From NCBI GenBank assembly GCA_947499545.1, contig CANMOZ010000003.1:124001-188000 (forward strand): DNA of 64,000 nt, in the 5' to 3' direction. The position numbers were made by a program, and so were the translations under genes. The notes beneath the pieces were generated by a model. That model did not search any database. It saw only the letters and a list, made by a program, of their open reading frames with translations, and was not told the DNA's origin. Every line of letters starts with the position of its first letter. Within the stretch, counting starts at the first letter, position 1. Below are positions 17,377 through 28,700 of this stretch, piece by piece. This DNA is from an uncultured Saccharospirillaceae bacterium (GTDB lineage: Bacteria; Pseudomonadota; Gammaproteobacteria; Pseudomonadales; Oceanobacteraceae).

Positions 17377-18504
17377 ATGGAAATAGAAAAATTACTTCAG
17401 TTGATGCTCGAAAAACAGGGTTCGGATTTGTTTATTACCTCCGAGATGCCCGTGAGCATGAAAATCCACGGCCAAATCATGCCGGTTACAAAGCACCCTC
17501 TCACGCGTGAACAAAGCTACAGCATTGTAACCAAAATGATGGATGCCAAACAAAAAAAAGAATTTGATGAAAAAAATGAATTGCAATTTGCCATATCTCT
17601 CCCAGGGGCTGGACGGTTCCGCGTCAGTGCTTTTAGACAACGAAATGATGCAGGGGCGGTGCTTCGTCGGATTGAAACCAAAATCCCAACCGTAGAGTCT
17701 TTGGGTTTACCTGAGATTATTAAAGACTTGTCGACAACCAAGCGCGGTCTGGTTATTTTCGTCGGTGCAACGGGTACCGGTAAATCCACCTCGCTGGCCT
17801 CGATGATTGGCCACCGCAACAAAAACAAGACCGGACACATCATCAGCATAGAGGACCCGATTGAGTACGTTCACGAACACAACAAATGCATCATCACTCA
17901 GCGTGAAGTCGGTGTGGATACAGAGTCGTTTGAAGTGGCCCTTCGCAACACCTTGCGCCAAGCACCCGATGTGATTCTAATCGGTGAGATCCGAACTAAA
18001 GAAGCCATGGAGCATGCGGTCGCCTTCGCGGAAACCGGTCATTTATGTTTGGCTACCCTTCACGCAAACAATGCAAACCAAGCGTTGGACCGGATCATTC
18101 ACTTTTTTCCGACGGAAAAGCACTCGCAAACCTGGCTCGACTTGTCGTTAAACCTTAAGGCCATTGTTGCGCAGCAATTGATCCCAACGCCGGACGGACG
18201 TGGTCGTAGAGCGGTTGTGGAGATTCTCATTAACTCCCCATTGGCCGCCGACCTGATACGTAAAGGGAATGTGCATGAACTAAAACCACTCATGGCACGT
18301 TCCAATGAAATTGGGATGCAGACTTTTGACCAGGCGTTATACAAGCTCTACAGTGCAGGCGAAATCACTTATGAAGATGCGCTACTGCACGCTGACTCGC
18401 CCAACGATCTGCGCCTCATGATCAAGTTGGCGTCTGAAACCGACTCTGATCAGCTCTCCGAAGCCGCCAGCAAACTTACTGTTGAAGGGCTGGAAAACCG
18501 ATAA
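17377..18504 (+). CDS. pilU: Accessory pilus retraction ATPase PilU
   Basis: A 375-residue PilT paralogue with Walker A GATGTGKSTSL, Asp box SIEDPIEYVHEH, Walker B VILIGEIRTKEAM and His box ATLHANNANQALDRI. PilU supports PilT-driven retraction under load and cannot retract alone in species studied. The C-terminal tail after the core (about 30 residues) is acidic, as in Pseudomonas PilU. Confidence 0.96.
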   Translation: MEIEKLLQLMLEKQGSDLFITSEMPVSMKIHGQIMPVTKHPLTREQSYSIVTKMMDAKQKKEFDEKNELQFAISLPGAGRFRVSAFRQRNDAGAVLRRIETKIPTVESLGLPEIIKDLSTTKRGLVIFVGATGTGKSTSLASMIGHRNKNKTGHIISIEDPIEYVHEHNKCIITQREVGVDTESFEVALRNTLRQAPDVILIGEIRTKEAMEHAVAFAETGHLCLATLHANNANQALDRIIHFFPTEKHSQTWLDLSLNLKAIVAQQLIPTPDGRGRRAVVEILINSPLAADLIRKGNVHELKPLMARSNEIGMQTFDQALYKLYSAGEITYEDALLHADSPNDLRLMIKLASETDSDQLSEAASKLTVEGLENR

Positions 18505-18516
18505 CGCCCCCTCATA

Positions 18517-18546
18517 ACCTGAAGCTTTCAAAACAAAGCTTCAGGT
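18517..18546 (+). terminator. Perfect 12-bp hairpin after pilU
   Basis: ACCTGAAGCTTT at 18517-18528 pairs perfectly with AAAGCTTCAGGT at 18535-18546 around a 6-nt loop, 12 nt after the pilU stop. It is followed by AAGATTTC rather than a T tract, so it is not a canonical intrinsic terminator. Its placement suggests a 3'-end processing or termination role. The remaining 170 bp up to the MFS gene show nothing else. Confidence 0.4.
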
Positions 18547-18716
18547 AAGATTTCTGACGCAAGCCATCAATAAAGGCCATGTCGGTTTTCAGTTGATTCC
18601 CAATGGGGTATTCTACGGAAGCTGCTGCTCATAATCTTTAGGATCAAGAAAACGTTCGTGATCGAGTTTTAATGCATCCATGGAAAAAAATTTGTGTTTT
18701 GGTCGATCGTGTGATT

Positions 18717-19967
18717 TCAGGGCGTTATTTTTTCGTAATAGCCTTTCAGTTCTTTGTCATCCATTTCTGTGAATTGCTTCCAATTGGGTACGTAAAGCAA
18801 TGCAATGGCGCAAAACAGGTAAATTATGGAAATACACAAAGTCAGCATGCTTATCGACAATTGGTCGCTATAAAAATAGACAACGATAAAGGCTAAAACT
18901 ATTCCTAGTTTGGACAGTGATTGATCAAGCGCTGACAACGAAAGCCTTAGGTTATCAGGGTATGCCTGAATTCTCTTGGAGCTCCCTATGATTCCATAGG
19001 CACCAACACTAGCGCCGTATAGGGTCAATCCAATCATTATTCCTACTATGTTATCTTGAAAAAAAATAAGGCTTAGAATCCCAATTGAAGCACCTGCGAG
19101 CCCTGCGGAGGCTAAAGTATAATGGGATAAAATTTTAGACAGTTTTCCAAGGGCATAAAATGACATCAGGGCTAGCCCTAGAGCAGTCCCGGACTGAGCT
19201 AGACCAAATGAAAACTCTGATCCTGAGAAATTCTCTTTTATGATCATCGGCACTACAACCAGCGAAACTAATGTGATTAATATTTGGTTAATAATAGCGA
19301 TTACTAAGTAGTACCGTTCCATTCTTATGTGCCATTTGACTGTGGCGCTCATAGTTAATCGTTTTGTGAAAGAAAGCTTGGCTTTATCGTTGTAAGAATG
19401 TCCTGGGTGGGAGTAAAGTTTCGTTTTATATAAAAACATAACGGATAACAAAAGGCATCCAGAAGAGACGATTAGAGGGATGGCGTTACTTGTAAGCATC
19501 GCATACCCCATCAGAGTCGGCACTATTATGCCTGCCGCTGCAACAATTCCCCTCGTTAATTTGACCGCGTCTTGAGGGTGAGTGGCTTTAATATTAGTCA
19601 GGGACGAACTTGCAACCGACTCGCAAATATTTATTAAAAAGGAACAAACTGCAAATGTCAGTATCAGAAAACTCTTTTCTTCAAATTGAGTGCTGTAAAG
19701 CGATATCCCTGTGAATGAAGCAATAAGGAGTATTGCAGAAGAAGAAGCGAGAAGAATATTATAATTTTTATTTCTAATGAGGCTTAAGGCAATAGGGGTG
19801 AGTAACATCAGTAAAACTAATGTAAGAATATAAGCAACAGAAAACTGCTTTTGGCTTAAGTTTAAAGCCATATAGGATAGCAACATGAACTTGATTGCAG
19901 ATATTCCGGACTCTCTAGAAACCAGATACAGCGTGAGTTTTCTTTTGGTTCTCGAATTGTTTGACAT
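18717..19967 (-). CDS. MFS-like transporter
   Basis: A 416-residue very hydrophobic protein with about twelve predicted membrane helices in two sixes, separated by a basic cytoplasmic loop (SFTKRLTMSATVKWHIRMERYY) near residues 200-225. The overall pattern is that of the major facilitator superfamily; no substrate motif is evident. No Shine-Dalgarno precedes the ATG; instead TATAAT abuts it directly, so the start is uncertain. Codon use is more AT-rich than the flanking pil genes, suggesting acquisition. A 35-residue ORF with a good ribosome binding site lies 114 nt upstream on the same strand. Confidence 0.65.
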   Translation of the reverse strand: MSNNSRTKRKLTLYLVSRESGISAIKFMLLSYMALNLSQKQFSVAYILTLVLLMLLTPIALSLIRNKNYNILLASSSAILLIASFTGISLYSTQFEEKSFLILTFAVCSFLINICESVASSSLTNIKATHPQDAVKLTRGIVAAAGIIVPTLMGYAMLTSNAIPLIVSSGCLLLSVMFLYKTKLYSHPGHSYNDKAKLSFTKRLTMSATVKWHIRMERYYLVIAIINQILITLVSLVVVPMIIKENFSGSEFSFGLAQSGTALGLALMSFYALGKLSKILSHYTLASAGLAGASIGILSLIFFQDNIVGIMIGLTLYGASVGAYGIIGSSKRIQAYPDNLRLSLSALDQSLSKLGIVLAFIVVYFYSDQLSISMLTLCISIIYLFCAIALLYVPNWKQFTEMDDKELKGYYEKITP

Positions 19968-20081
19968 ATTATAGAGTAGAATACCAAGTTATGATGCTGG
20001 CTGTACCAGAGTGCAGACCTAAGCTATTCACCTTTTCAAGGCCGAAAGTCTTGAAAACCAACGTTCAAACGACTAAATGCC

Positions 20082-20189
20082 TCAGAGCACTAGCGGGAGA
20101 AAAATCATAGCTGAAAAGCTTAGTTGATCCATTCTCAGCTCTTCTTCAAACACTTTAAAATATGGATTCTCGTTTAGTTCGATTTTCAT
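20082..20189 (-). CDS. Possible small peptide gene upstream of the MFS gene
   Basis: A 35-residue ORF starting MKIELNENPYFKVFEEELRM and ending in a hydrophobic stretch, FSAMIFLPLVL. The ATG at 20189 is preceded by AAGGAG (20195-20200 on the minus strand) at a 5-nt spacing, one of the better ribosome binding sites in this region. It precedes the MFS gene on the same strand. It could be an exported peptide precursor, a leader peptide or a small membrane-associated protein, or a chance ORF. I recognise no family. Confidence 0.35.
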   Translation of the reverse strand: MKIELNENPYFKVFEEELRMDQLSFSAMIFLPLVL

Positions 20190-20744
20190 AAAAACTCCTT
20201 TTTAAAAAACTTACGCCTTCATTGACGTTTATTTATGACCTCATACGCACATTGCACCGTCAAGGCTGCTCTTTATTTTCTTGGGTTGATGGATCTGCCG
20301 TTTCTGCTGCAAAAATATACTCCTCCAAGCACAAAAGACAACGTGATCAATCAAATACTGATCTAGGCAAAACATCAACCCTAACATGCATCAGAAAATT
20401 TCGCGGGATCCTGCTCGCTGGTATTCAATCACCCACCGAAATTGATAAAACCCTAATGCGTTAAATATTCATTGGCTATTTAGAAGAAAGATCCAACGAC
20501 GACCGCCGTATCGCTGAAGAAACCGATATTCCTGCAAAAACATGCCAGCATGAAGCCCGATTACGATCATATTTTATATAAGAGGGACTGCCACAAAATA
20601 GTAAAAAAACGAAACTATTAAGCATTATTTTCCGGAAAATCTCACCTCTTCCGCATGGATATGCGTACGTAGTATTATTCTAATTTCTTACAAGAATGCT
20701 TTTTTATTAATAACATAAGAACGCAAATCAAGGGAAAAATCTTA
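20190..20744. other. Poorly coding stretch, possibly decayed
   Basis: An 80-codon plus-strand frame (20222-20464) and a following frame reading GYLEERSNDDRRIAEETDIP, separated by a stop codon, look like adjoining pieces of one degraded gene, but I recognise no family. An AT-rich region at 20590-20740 precedes the next small ORF. No terminal repeats or transposase motifs were seen. Confidence 0.3.
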
Positions 20745-20933
20745 ATGAACGATAGCTTTTACTGGAAGCGGATTGACTTCACTCATTCAAAATTTGAACA
20801 GGCATTTCATCCATATGGATATAATCACTTTTTAATAAATAGTCTTAAAGCAAGTTATACCAGGGTTATAAAAGGCATTTTGGAAGTTCAGCCACGGCTT
20901 GAGCAGCAGTGGAATAAAAGGATACAGCTATGA
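20745..20933 (+). CDS. Small hypothetical protein
   Basis: A 62-residue ORF, with AAGGGA at 20730-20735 nine nt before the ATG. The product is basic and rich in aromatic residues, with no recognisable domain. It is convergent with chpC. It may be a real small gene or part of the decayed DNA to its left. Confidence 0.3.
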   Translation: MNDSFYWKRIDFTHSKFEQAFHPYGYNHFLINSLKASYTRVIKGILEVQPRLEQQWNKRIQL

Positions 20934-21048
20934 AGCTGCATCCCAGCAGGGTACGTATGAACTTTATTGGAACCATAGGGAGACTTTTCTTTTGGGGATC
21001 AAGACGATCGACTTAGACATGTTAATTAGTTAATGGAAAGTGCTGAGC

Positions 21049-21576
21049 CTATGTATCTTGTGACAGTCCTGACGGCATTTGCGCTTGAATATTAAAACGC
21101 TTACTCCATTGGTGGCAGGTCAAAATAGACCTTTCAATGGCATCCATATCCGGTATCAGTGTAATTTGTCCACCGTGCAACACCTTCATCGCCACGCCAT
21201 CAGACATACTTTCATCTTGCTTTTCCAAAGAATCGTTTTGGATTCTAACCGGTTTGGGAATTCCTTGAACCACCAGAGCAAAAAAGCGCATGTAATGCTG
21301 GTTACTGACGACGTTCATGATGGCAAGCTTAGAATCCGCGCCTTGCCTTGATTCACTAAGATGGTTGAAGCGTTCAAATGACACCACCGGGATAGTAACG
21401 CTACGCCATTCAACGGTACCCATAAACCAAGCTGGCGCCCCGTGCATAGGCTCAGGAGGGGTATAATCAATCACCTCTGCGACGGTAATGCTGGGAACGA
21501 TGATGGGCTCTGCGCACATAGGCAAAACAAAACAAGGGAGTGAATCATCGGTCACGTTTCTGCGGTTCATATCCAT
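21049..21576 (-). CDS. chpC: CheW-like adaptor ChpC
   Basis: A 175-residue CheW-domain protein, the last gene of the Pil-Chp operon. It begins with a short hydrophilic tail and then the beta-rich CheW core (CFVLPMCAEPIIVPSITVAEVI, WFMGTVEWRSVTIPVVSFERF). In P. aeruginosa ChpC is a second adaptor linking receptors to ChpA besides PilI. It lies 76 nt after chpB on the same strand. Confidence 0.88.
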   Translation of the reverse strand: MDMNRRNVTDDSLPCFVLPMCAEPIIVPSITVAEVIDYTPPEPMHGAPAWFMGTVEWRSVTIPVVSFERFNHLSESRQGADSKLAIMNVVSNQHYMRFFALVVQGIPKPVRIQNDSLEKQDESMSDGVAMKVLHGGQITLIPDMDAIERSILTCHQWSKRFNIQAQMPSGLSQDT

Positions 21577-21652
21577 CTTGCTTCACCTACAACCATTTGG
21601 GTTTCTGTACTCATCATAGTCAATCTTGCATCTATAACTGAAAGACAAGGCT

Positions 21653-22723
21653 TCAGGTCTCACCGCTAGCAGCCACTAACATTTGTGACTTCACATGAGC
21701 AGCTAGGCGATCGGCCATCTCCTCCGGAGCGCCTGAATAACTCACTGCCTGAGTATCTCTAACAGAGTCAGGCATTGAGCTATTGGCACAGGTTTCGGCT
21801 GTCTGAGCCCAGATAAGCGTCTTAGAGCGCTTTAATTCCGTCGCAGCTTCAGCACCGTCGTTCCCCATACCGCTGAAGATGAGGTAACCGGCTTTGGGGT
21901 AACGCTGGGCGACATTTAGCATGGTTTGATCCACCGAAGGGCCATATGGGCCTGGCCATGGTCGCCCAAGAAAACGTAAGCGCTCATCATCATCGATCAT
22001 CATCTCTTGTGCCACGGGCACGATCACAACTTCGCCCGCTTTGACTCGACCACCCTGGCGAGCTTGAACCACCTTGAAGTGAGAGTGACGACCAAGTACC
22101 TGTGATAATACGCTTTCAAAGCTGGCGTCTATATGCTGTGCGTACAAAAATCCAAGGGGCAAGCCTTTGGGTAATCGATCTAAAAACCGCTTAACCGCAT
22201 CAGGCCCTCCCAAAGAGGCACAAATAACCCATATGAAGTCAGCGGCCTCTTCATCACCCGCTGCAAGGTATGAAGCTTGTTCTTGTTGAATCACTGTCTC
22301 AAAGGTTTTCAAATCGGGCATACTGGCCTCGGCTTCATGTGCCAAGGCTTCCATGGATGCGCGTGTCGAGTCGGCAATTAAATCACGCCCCAAAAGCTCA
22401 CAAAGCTTCCCATAAAGGCGTTTTTCCCAATCTGGGTACTCTTCTGTATGCTTGGGTGGGGCTGGGTCTAATCCAAATAATACGGGCCGCTCAAGCTCAA
22501 CCAGATCAACCATAAGGTCGACCCAACTCTCTTCATCTGCCAAAGAGACTAACCAGGCACCATATTCACGGATATTTTCTTTGAGGTAATCAGTCGATAG
22601 CTCGCCTGGCGGGTAGATAGACACCGAGCACCCAAAGTGCGTCAGTGCCGAACGGATAAGTCCTTGCTGGGCCAATTCATCACAGATGGCCCCAATTTTC
22701 ACCATTTCTCGAGGCTGTTCCAC
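21653..22723 (-). CDS. chpB: Receptor methylesterase ChpB (CheB family)
   Basis: A 356-residue CheB-type methylesterase expected to demethylate PilJ. The catalytic triad is readable: the serine in CASLGGPDAVKRF, the histidine in YAQHIDASFESVL and the aspartate in FSGMGNDGAEAATEL. The N-terminal 150 residues have the size of a receiver domain but lack an obvious phospho-acceptor DxxMP motif, as expected for a pseudo-receiver in ChpB. Its start overlaps the chpA stop. Confidence 0.9.
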   Translation of the reverse strand: MEQPREMVKIGAICDELAQQGLIRSALTHFGCSVSIYPPGELSTDYLKENIREYGAWLVSLADEESWVDLMVDLVELERPVLFGLDPAPPKHTEEYPDWEKRLYGKLCELLGRDLIADSTRASMEALAHEAEASMPDLKTFETVIQQEQASYLAAGDEEAADFIWVICASLGGPDAVKRFLDRLPKGLPLGFLYAQHIDASFESVLSQVLGRHSHFKVVQARQGGRVKAGEVVIVPVAQEMMIDDDERLRFLGRPWPGPYGPSVDQTMLNVAQRYPKAGYLIFSGMGNDGAEAATELKRSKTLIWAQTAETCANSSMPDSVRDTQAVSYSGAPEEMADRLAAHVKSQMLVAASGET

Positions 22724-25700
22724 TAGTCACGCCCCGTTAATTTCCTAATACTGGTGAGCAGGATATCCTCTTGGAAAGGTTTACCCATGTACTCGGTTAC
22801 CCCAATCGACATCGCACGTTCTTTATGCTTCTCACCTGTACGTGACGTAATCATGATGATGGGGACATCCTTCAGTACCGGATCGTGGCGCATCAAGCTG
22901 GCCACCTCGAATCCATCCATCCGTGGCATTTCGATGTCGAGCAATACCAAGTCAGGCACTTGATCTTGCAAGGCATTCATAGCATCCACACCGTCTTTTG
23001 CGGTGCGAACTTCCATGCCCTGACGTTCTAACAAACGAGTGGTCACCTTACGCACAGTAACCGAGTCGTCCACCACCAAAATGCTGGCTGGTTTGCTGGC
23101 TTTACGAGCTTCAAGCGCTTTTTCGGCTTGCTGTTCTTGCTCAAGATGTTTGAGGTATTCAAGACTGCGGAGGTGACGAACCATGTTACCTAGGTCAAGA
23201 ATCACAACGACGCTACCATCTCCCAAGATGGTGCCACCCGATACCCCAACCACGGTATTAAACTGTGGCCCTAACGCTTTTACCACGATCTCACGTGAAC
23301 CCAAGAGTGCGTCTACCTGCAGCGCAGCTGGCTCAGCGCCTCGAACCAGCACAACCGGTAACGGCAGTGGTTGCCCTTGGAGTTTGGGCGAGGTGCCGTT
23401 ACGGAGTAAATTACCCAAGTAATCCAAACGGTACGTCTCACCGGCGTAGTCAAACTGCGGGCTATCAGAGCGGTAAAGTTCTTCTAACTCATAAGGGCTA
23501 ACCCGGACGATACCCTCAATGGTGGTTAAAGGAATGGCGTACATATCATCGCCGACATTAACCATCAAGGCGCGGTTAACCGATACCGTGAATGGCAAGC
23601 TAACCGTAAATTCCGTACCTTGCCCGACTTTGGAATCAATGCTGACGTTACCGCCCATTTGCTTGATTTCACTGCGGACAACGTCCATGCCCACACCACG
23701 TCCGGAAATCTGAGTGACCTGCTCAGCGGTACTGAAGCCCGCTTGCATGATGAATTGCAGAATATCGTGATCACTCAGAGGGGCGCCTTCTTCCATTAAG
23801 CCCCGCTCAATGGCTTTGTTGCGAATCACATCGACGTTGATACCACCACCATCATCTTTTAGGCGCAGCACAACGTCGCCGCCTTCTCGTGACAGTGTTA
23901 GCGTTACTTGTCCCGTTTCGTTCTTGTTTGCTGCCTGTCGAACATTAGGCATTTCAACACCGTGGTCAACGGCATTACGCAGCATGTGCTCCAAAGGCCC
24001 GACCATGCGTTCAAGCAAGGTCCGGTCTAATTCGCCTTCTGCGTTAACGGCTTCAAATTCCACTTTTTTACCCAGCTCACCGGCTGTTTGGCGCACAATT
24101 CGACGCAGACGAGGGACCAAACGAGAGAAAGGTACCATCCGGGTTTTCATCAACCCTTCTTGCAACTCTGTATTTACACGAGATTGTTGCAATAGCAGCG
24201 ATTCGGCATCGCGTGCACGGTTCACCAGGGTATCTTTCAAATCCAAGAGGTCGTAAGAAGACTCCACCAACGCTCGTGATAGCTGCTGCAAGGTGGAATA
24301 GCGGTCCATTTCCAGAGGGTCAAAGTCTTCGTAATCCGGGCCAGAAATCTCTTGTCGGAACAGAATCTGAGCTTCCGTTTCGATATCCAATCGGCGGAGC
24401 TGCTCCCTTAGACGCTCAATCGTGGTGTCCATCTCCTCAAGGATGTTACCAAAGTCACTGACCTGCTGTTCCAGTCGGCCACGCGCAATGGACGTTTCCC
24501 CTGCGAGGTTTACCAAGCCTTCCAACAGCTCGGCAGACACCTTAACCATCTCTTTTGGTTTACGTGATTGTGCGTCTTCGCGAGAGCGCATCTCAACCAC
24601 ATTGGAAGGCGCGGCTTGCTGCGTTGCAGGTAAATTAGCTTGTGCCTCTTCAGGGGCGGGTAATTCTCCAGCCACCCATTTTTGTAGGCCTTCTACCTGA
24701 TCTGAAATCGTATCGAATCGGCTGTGTAAGTCTGCGAAAAATTTCGCATCAGCACTGCCTTGCTGCAAAGCCCATTTGACGAGCATGCTCTCAAAGTCAT
24801 GGGCGGTGTTACCCACATCAGTCAAGCCAGCCAAGCGCGCACCACCCTTGAGCGTATGAAGGTGACGCTGTAATTCTTCGCTGTGCTCCATGTTCATGGG
24901 ATCTTGTTCCCACGCATGGATGGCTTTGTCCGTTGCTTCGATTAACTCACCGGCCTCATCGAGGAAGATCTCGACCACTTCTTGGTCATCTTCATTCATT
25001 TGCGGCATTGGACCGCGTGCCGGCATCGGTGCTTTCGTAACCGCAGGTGCCGGCGTTTCGGCAACAGGTGCTTTAGGTGCAGTTGTCGATGCAGACACAG
25101 GCGTTTCTTGCGGTGCCACTGGTTTCGCAGGCGCTTCAACCACTGGCGCGGACACAGCTTTCGGCGCTTCTGGTTGTACCAGTTTGCCTTCTTTAATGAA
25201 CGTCTGAAGCACGGGCACTAAATCAAGGGCAGGGTATAACGGATTCCCTTCTTGAACGGCACTCACCATATCGGCCAAGCGGTCATGACACAGATGTAAA
25301 AGATTAAAGAGATCGCCACTTGGGTGACGACGCCCGTCATTAACCGCTTCGTATAGGAATTCAAGCTCGTGCGTTAAGTCACCAATCGAGCTGATTTCCG
25401 CCATGCGAGCACCACCTTTAAAGGTGTGTAAATCACGCTGCAGTTTGGCCACTTCAATAAGGTTATCTGGGTCTTTTTGCCAACGGTTGAGCGCTTCAGA
25501 TGCTGTATCAATGAGTTCTAATGCTTCATCTAAAAAGATTTCCAGCATTTCTTCATCAGCAACGATCGGTTCTGGTTCAACCCCTTGCATAGGCGCTGGA
25601 GCAGACGCAGGCACAGGTTCTACCGGAACTGGAGGAGGCTCAGGAGGCGCAACGGGTGTCTCTGGCTCAATGCTGATGGCATCCAGTGGAGAAACCGGAG

Positions 25701-28700
25701 CAGGTGACTCAGGCACTTCAGGCGCCACAACCTCTTCAGGCTCAGATTCAGTTGTTTCAGACGTTGTGCCAGCCAAATCGTCAAAGGTGGTTTGCAGCAA
25801 TGCATCAAAGGATTTTGACGCCTCTTCCAGATCCTCATCTGCAGAGGGTGCTGATGACGCAAAATCGCTTGGTGCCGTACTCGTGGGCTCTGCCGCAGGC
25901 GCATCCACTTGATGGGTGGAGAGCCAAGCATTTAACTCATTTAACAAGGACGCATCTGGCTTGATGGTTTGAGCCGCAGCTACTTGGTCCATCATATCCA
26001 ACAAGGCTTCATGGCCTCGATGAGCCAGCGCAAAGAAAGGGGCATCAGGTGAATAGCCTTGCGCAAGAATACGGCTGTACAGGGTCTCCAGCGTATTCGC
26101 CAATTGCTCAATCGGTGGCAATTCGGCCATCTGAGCGCCACGTTCAAGCGTTTTCAGCTCATTGATCAAAGACTCAACTTGATCGAAACTGCTGGGCGAT
26201 TGTTCCCAACGTTCTAGGATGCGCTCGGCATCCATTAAGATATCCATGCCCTCGGCGAGGAACAATGAAATCACTTGAGGGTCAGCAAAGGCTGGTTGTT
26301 TACCAAGCGCTTCCACAACGTTTGCCGCAGCCGCCTCTGTCAGACGGCGTTTTAGGGCATTAACACCATCCACATAAGTGTCGACGCGCTCATCGGTGGG
26401 CATTGGGTTGGATTCATCCACCGTAACGTGTTTGAAGGCCTGCTCCATCAGGTCGTAACCCTCTTGGATGGCTTCGTTCAATTCACGCGAATTGCCAACT
26501 TGGTAAGCTCTTAATTCTTTGACCAGCTTCTCTAATCGACCCGCAATGCGTGCCATGGGTGGTATTTTCGCCAAATTGGCGCTGCCTTTGATCGTATGAA
26601 AGGCACGCTGCACGGCGTCGGTTAGTGGCTCTTGGTAATCATTTCCAACAGCGTCCGTTAAAAAGCTCTCAACCGTTTCCAAATGTCCTTGCACTTCACT
26701 GGAGAAAATCTCCATGAGCGCTGGGTCAGAATCATCATCGTCATCGGGAGCAGCTGCCGTTGGCGATTCTTCCGCAACGGGTTCCGGTTCAGAAACGGGT
26801 TCTGGCTCTACTGGTGCTGACTCAGGTTCAGCCGGTGCTGCGGCACCCGCAGAGGAAGCCAAAGCGTCTTGCAGTGGCGGTACTTCTCGCCCTCCTGCAA
26901 GGCTAAAGGCGTAGGATTGCAATGGCTCCGCAGCAAATGGCAATGGCTTACGGTTTTTAAACGCTTCAACGGCATCAGGCAACAACCCAATCACATGCGT
27001 GATGATGTCCATGACGTTGTCACTCAACGGAATGGTTTTCTCGATCACGCGATTAAGCATGTTTTCAATGGACCACGCGAGCTCACCAATGTCTTCCGCT
27101 CCCACCATGCGGCCGCTGCCTTTCAAGGTGTGGAAAGCGCGTCGTATGGTCGTCAAGGCGTCGTCATTGCTTCGATCCGTCTGAAGCTGTGGCCAGAACT
27201 CACCAATGGTCTCCAATACTTCTTCTGCTTCTTCCAAGAAAATTTCGACAATTTCATCATCAATGAGATCATCTTCGTCTTCAGAAGCTTCGGGCTCTGG
27301 TGTTGGCTCAGGAGCAGGAGGCGGTTCTGGTGCCTTTGGAGGCTCCGCAGCCACAGGTTGAGGTTCGGGCGCAGGAGGTTTAGGTGCAGATTGTGGAGCA
27401 GCTGCCTGCTCAGAAGCCGCTTCTTGCTCGGCTTTAGCAACGGGTGAAATGAGTGATTCAATGGCAGATTCTGCTCGAGTCAGCAAATTGCGATTTGAGT
27501 GAATGCCATCGTTGCTAATGCGCTCAAGATAATACTCTAGACCGCTCATGGATTCGGCAAGTGGCTCTAACACAGCTTCGTTAGGCGCACTCGCTTCCAG
27601 CAAATGATCCCGCACGACTTGATGAATCCCATCAACCAAGTGTGCAGCGTCGTTTAAAGGGATCATTCTCAAACTGCCAGAAAGTTTTGAGAGCCAATCC
27701 CCTAGATGAGAGAACGATTCGGTTTCGTGTTGCGTCGCTAAGAAATCATTGATGGTTTCTTTTACGGCTTCCAACAAATGACGCGCTTCACGCACGACCA
27801 CCTGTTGTGCAGCATTCAGCTGACCTGAGCTTTCTCCGCTACCACCGGATGGAAGATTGGCAACCGCTGATTCCACTTTTAACAACGCGCTGACCGAACT
27901 GGCTAACAAGCTGGGTTTGAAAGACTGGCGAGCATCCATCAATTTCTGAATATGATCGTGCTCTTTTTGCATCAACATCTGCGGGTCGACTAAACCGAGC
28001 ATCAAAAGCGTGTCAGCGATTTGTTTGAACTTCCCTGGCATGCCCTCTAAATCTTGATCGCCCACTTCACTTAAGTTGACAATAAAATCGAGTTTCTCTT
28101 TCACGCCACCGATTTCTTCTTGAAGAGCGGTGACAACAGAGGCAATGGTGTCGCTGTCAGGGCTTGATAGAACCGTCCGTTCTTCTTTAAGTTCATCCGC
28201 CGTTGGCAAGGAACCGTGTAAATCAAAAAGGTCTCTAACCTGTTTAACACGATCCGTTTCTTTTTCGCATTTGGCGATGAAATAAAGCAGATTGCGCATT
28301 AAATCTTGATTGGGCGTTACATTTAAATGCGGCGGGCCTTTATCAACGAGACCTTTTAATTCTTTATCGATTTTCCTAAGCAAGGTTTTAATCGAAGCGG
28401 AGTTGCGAATTCCACCTTGAAATAAAGCTTCACACAATGCGGCTCCTAGTACCCACAATTGTCCGAGCGGAGTACGGCCACAGAGCTTTATTAAACGCAC
28501 AAAAATTTTAAATAAATAATCTAGATTCTGACGCTCATTTTCTTGTCGAATAAACCCCGTTAACGCGACCTGATACATTTGCCGGAGTTTACGGATCAAA
28601 TCCATGAACTCACTGCTGCTGAGCTTTTGGATGACTTCAGGAGGTAATGGTGGGAAACGCGGCGTAATGTCCGGATTGAACACAGTGGTTTCGGTTAAGA

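Noticed and set aside
25403-25912. Long plus-strand frames antisense to chpA, including 25403-25912 and 26869-27447
   Set aside because: They run through the proline/alanine/glutamate-rich linkers of ChpA and reflect compositional bias; the translations are low complexity and the ChpA frame is plainly the real one.
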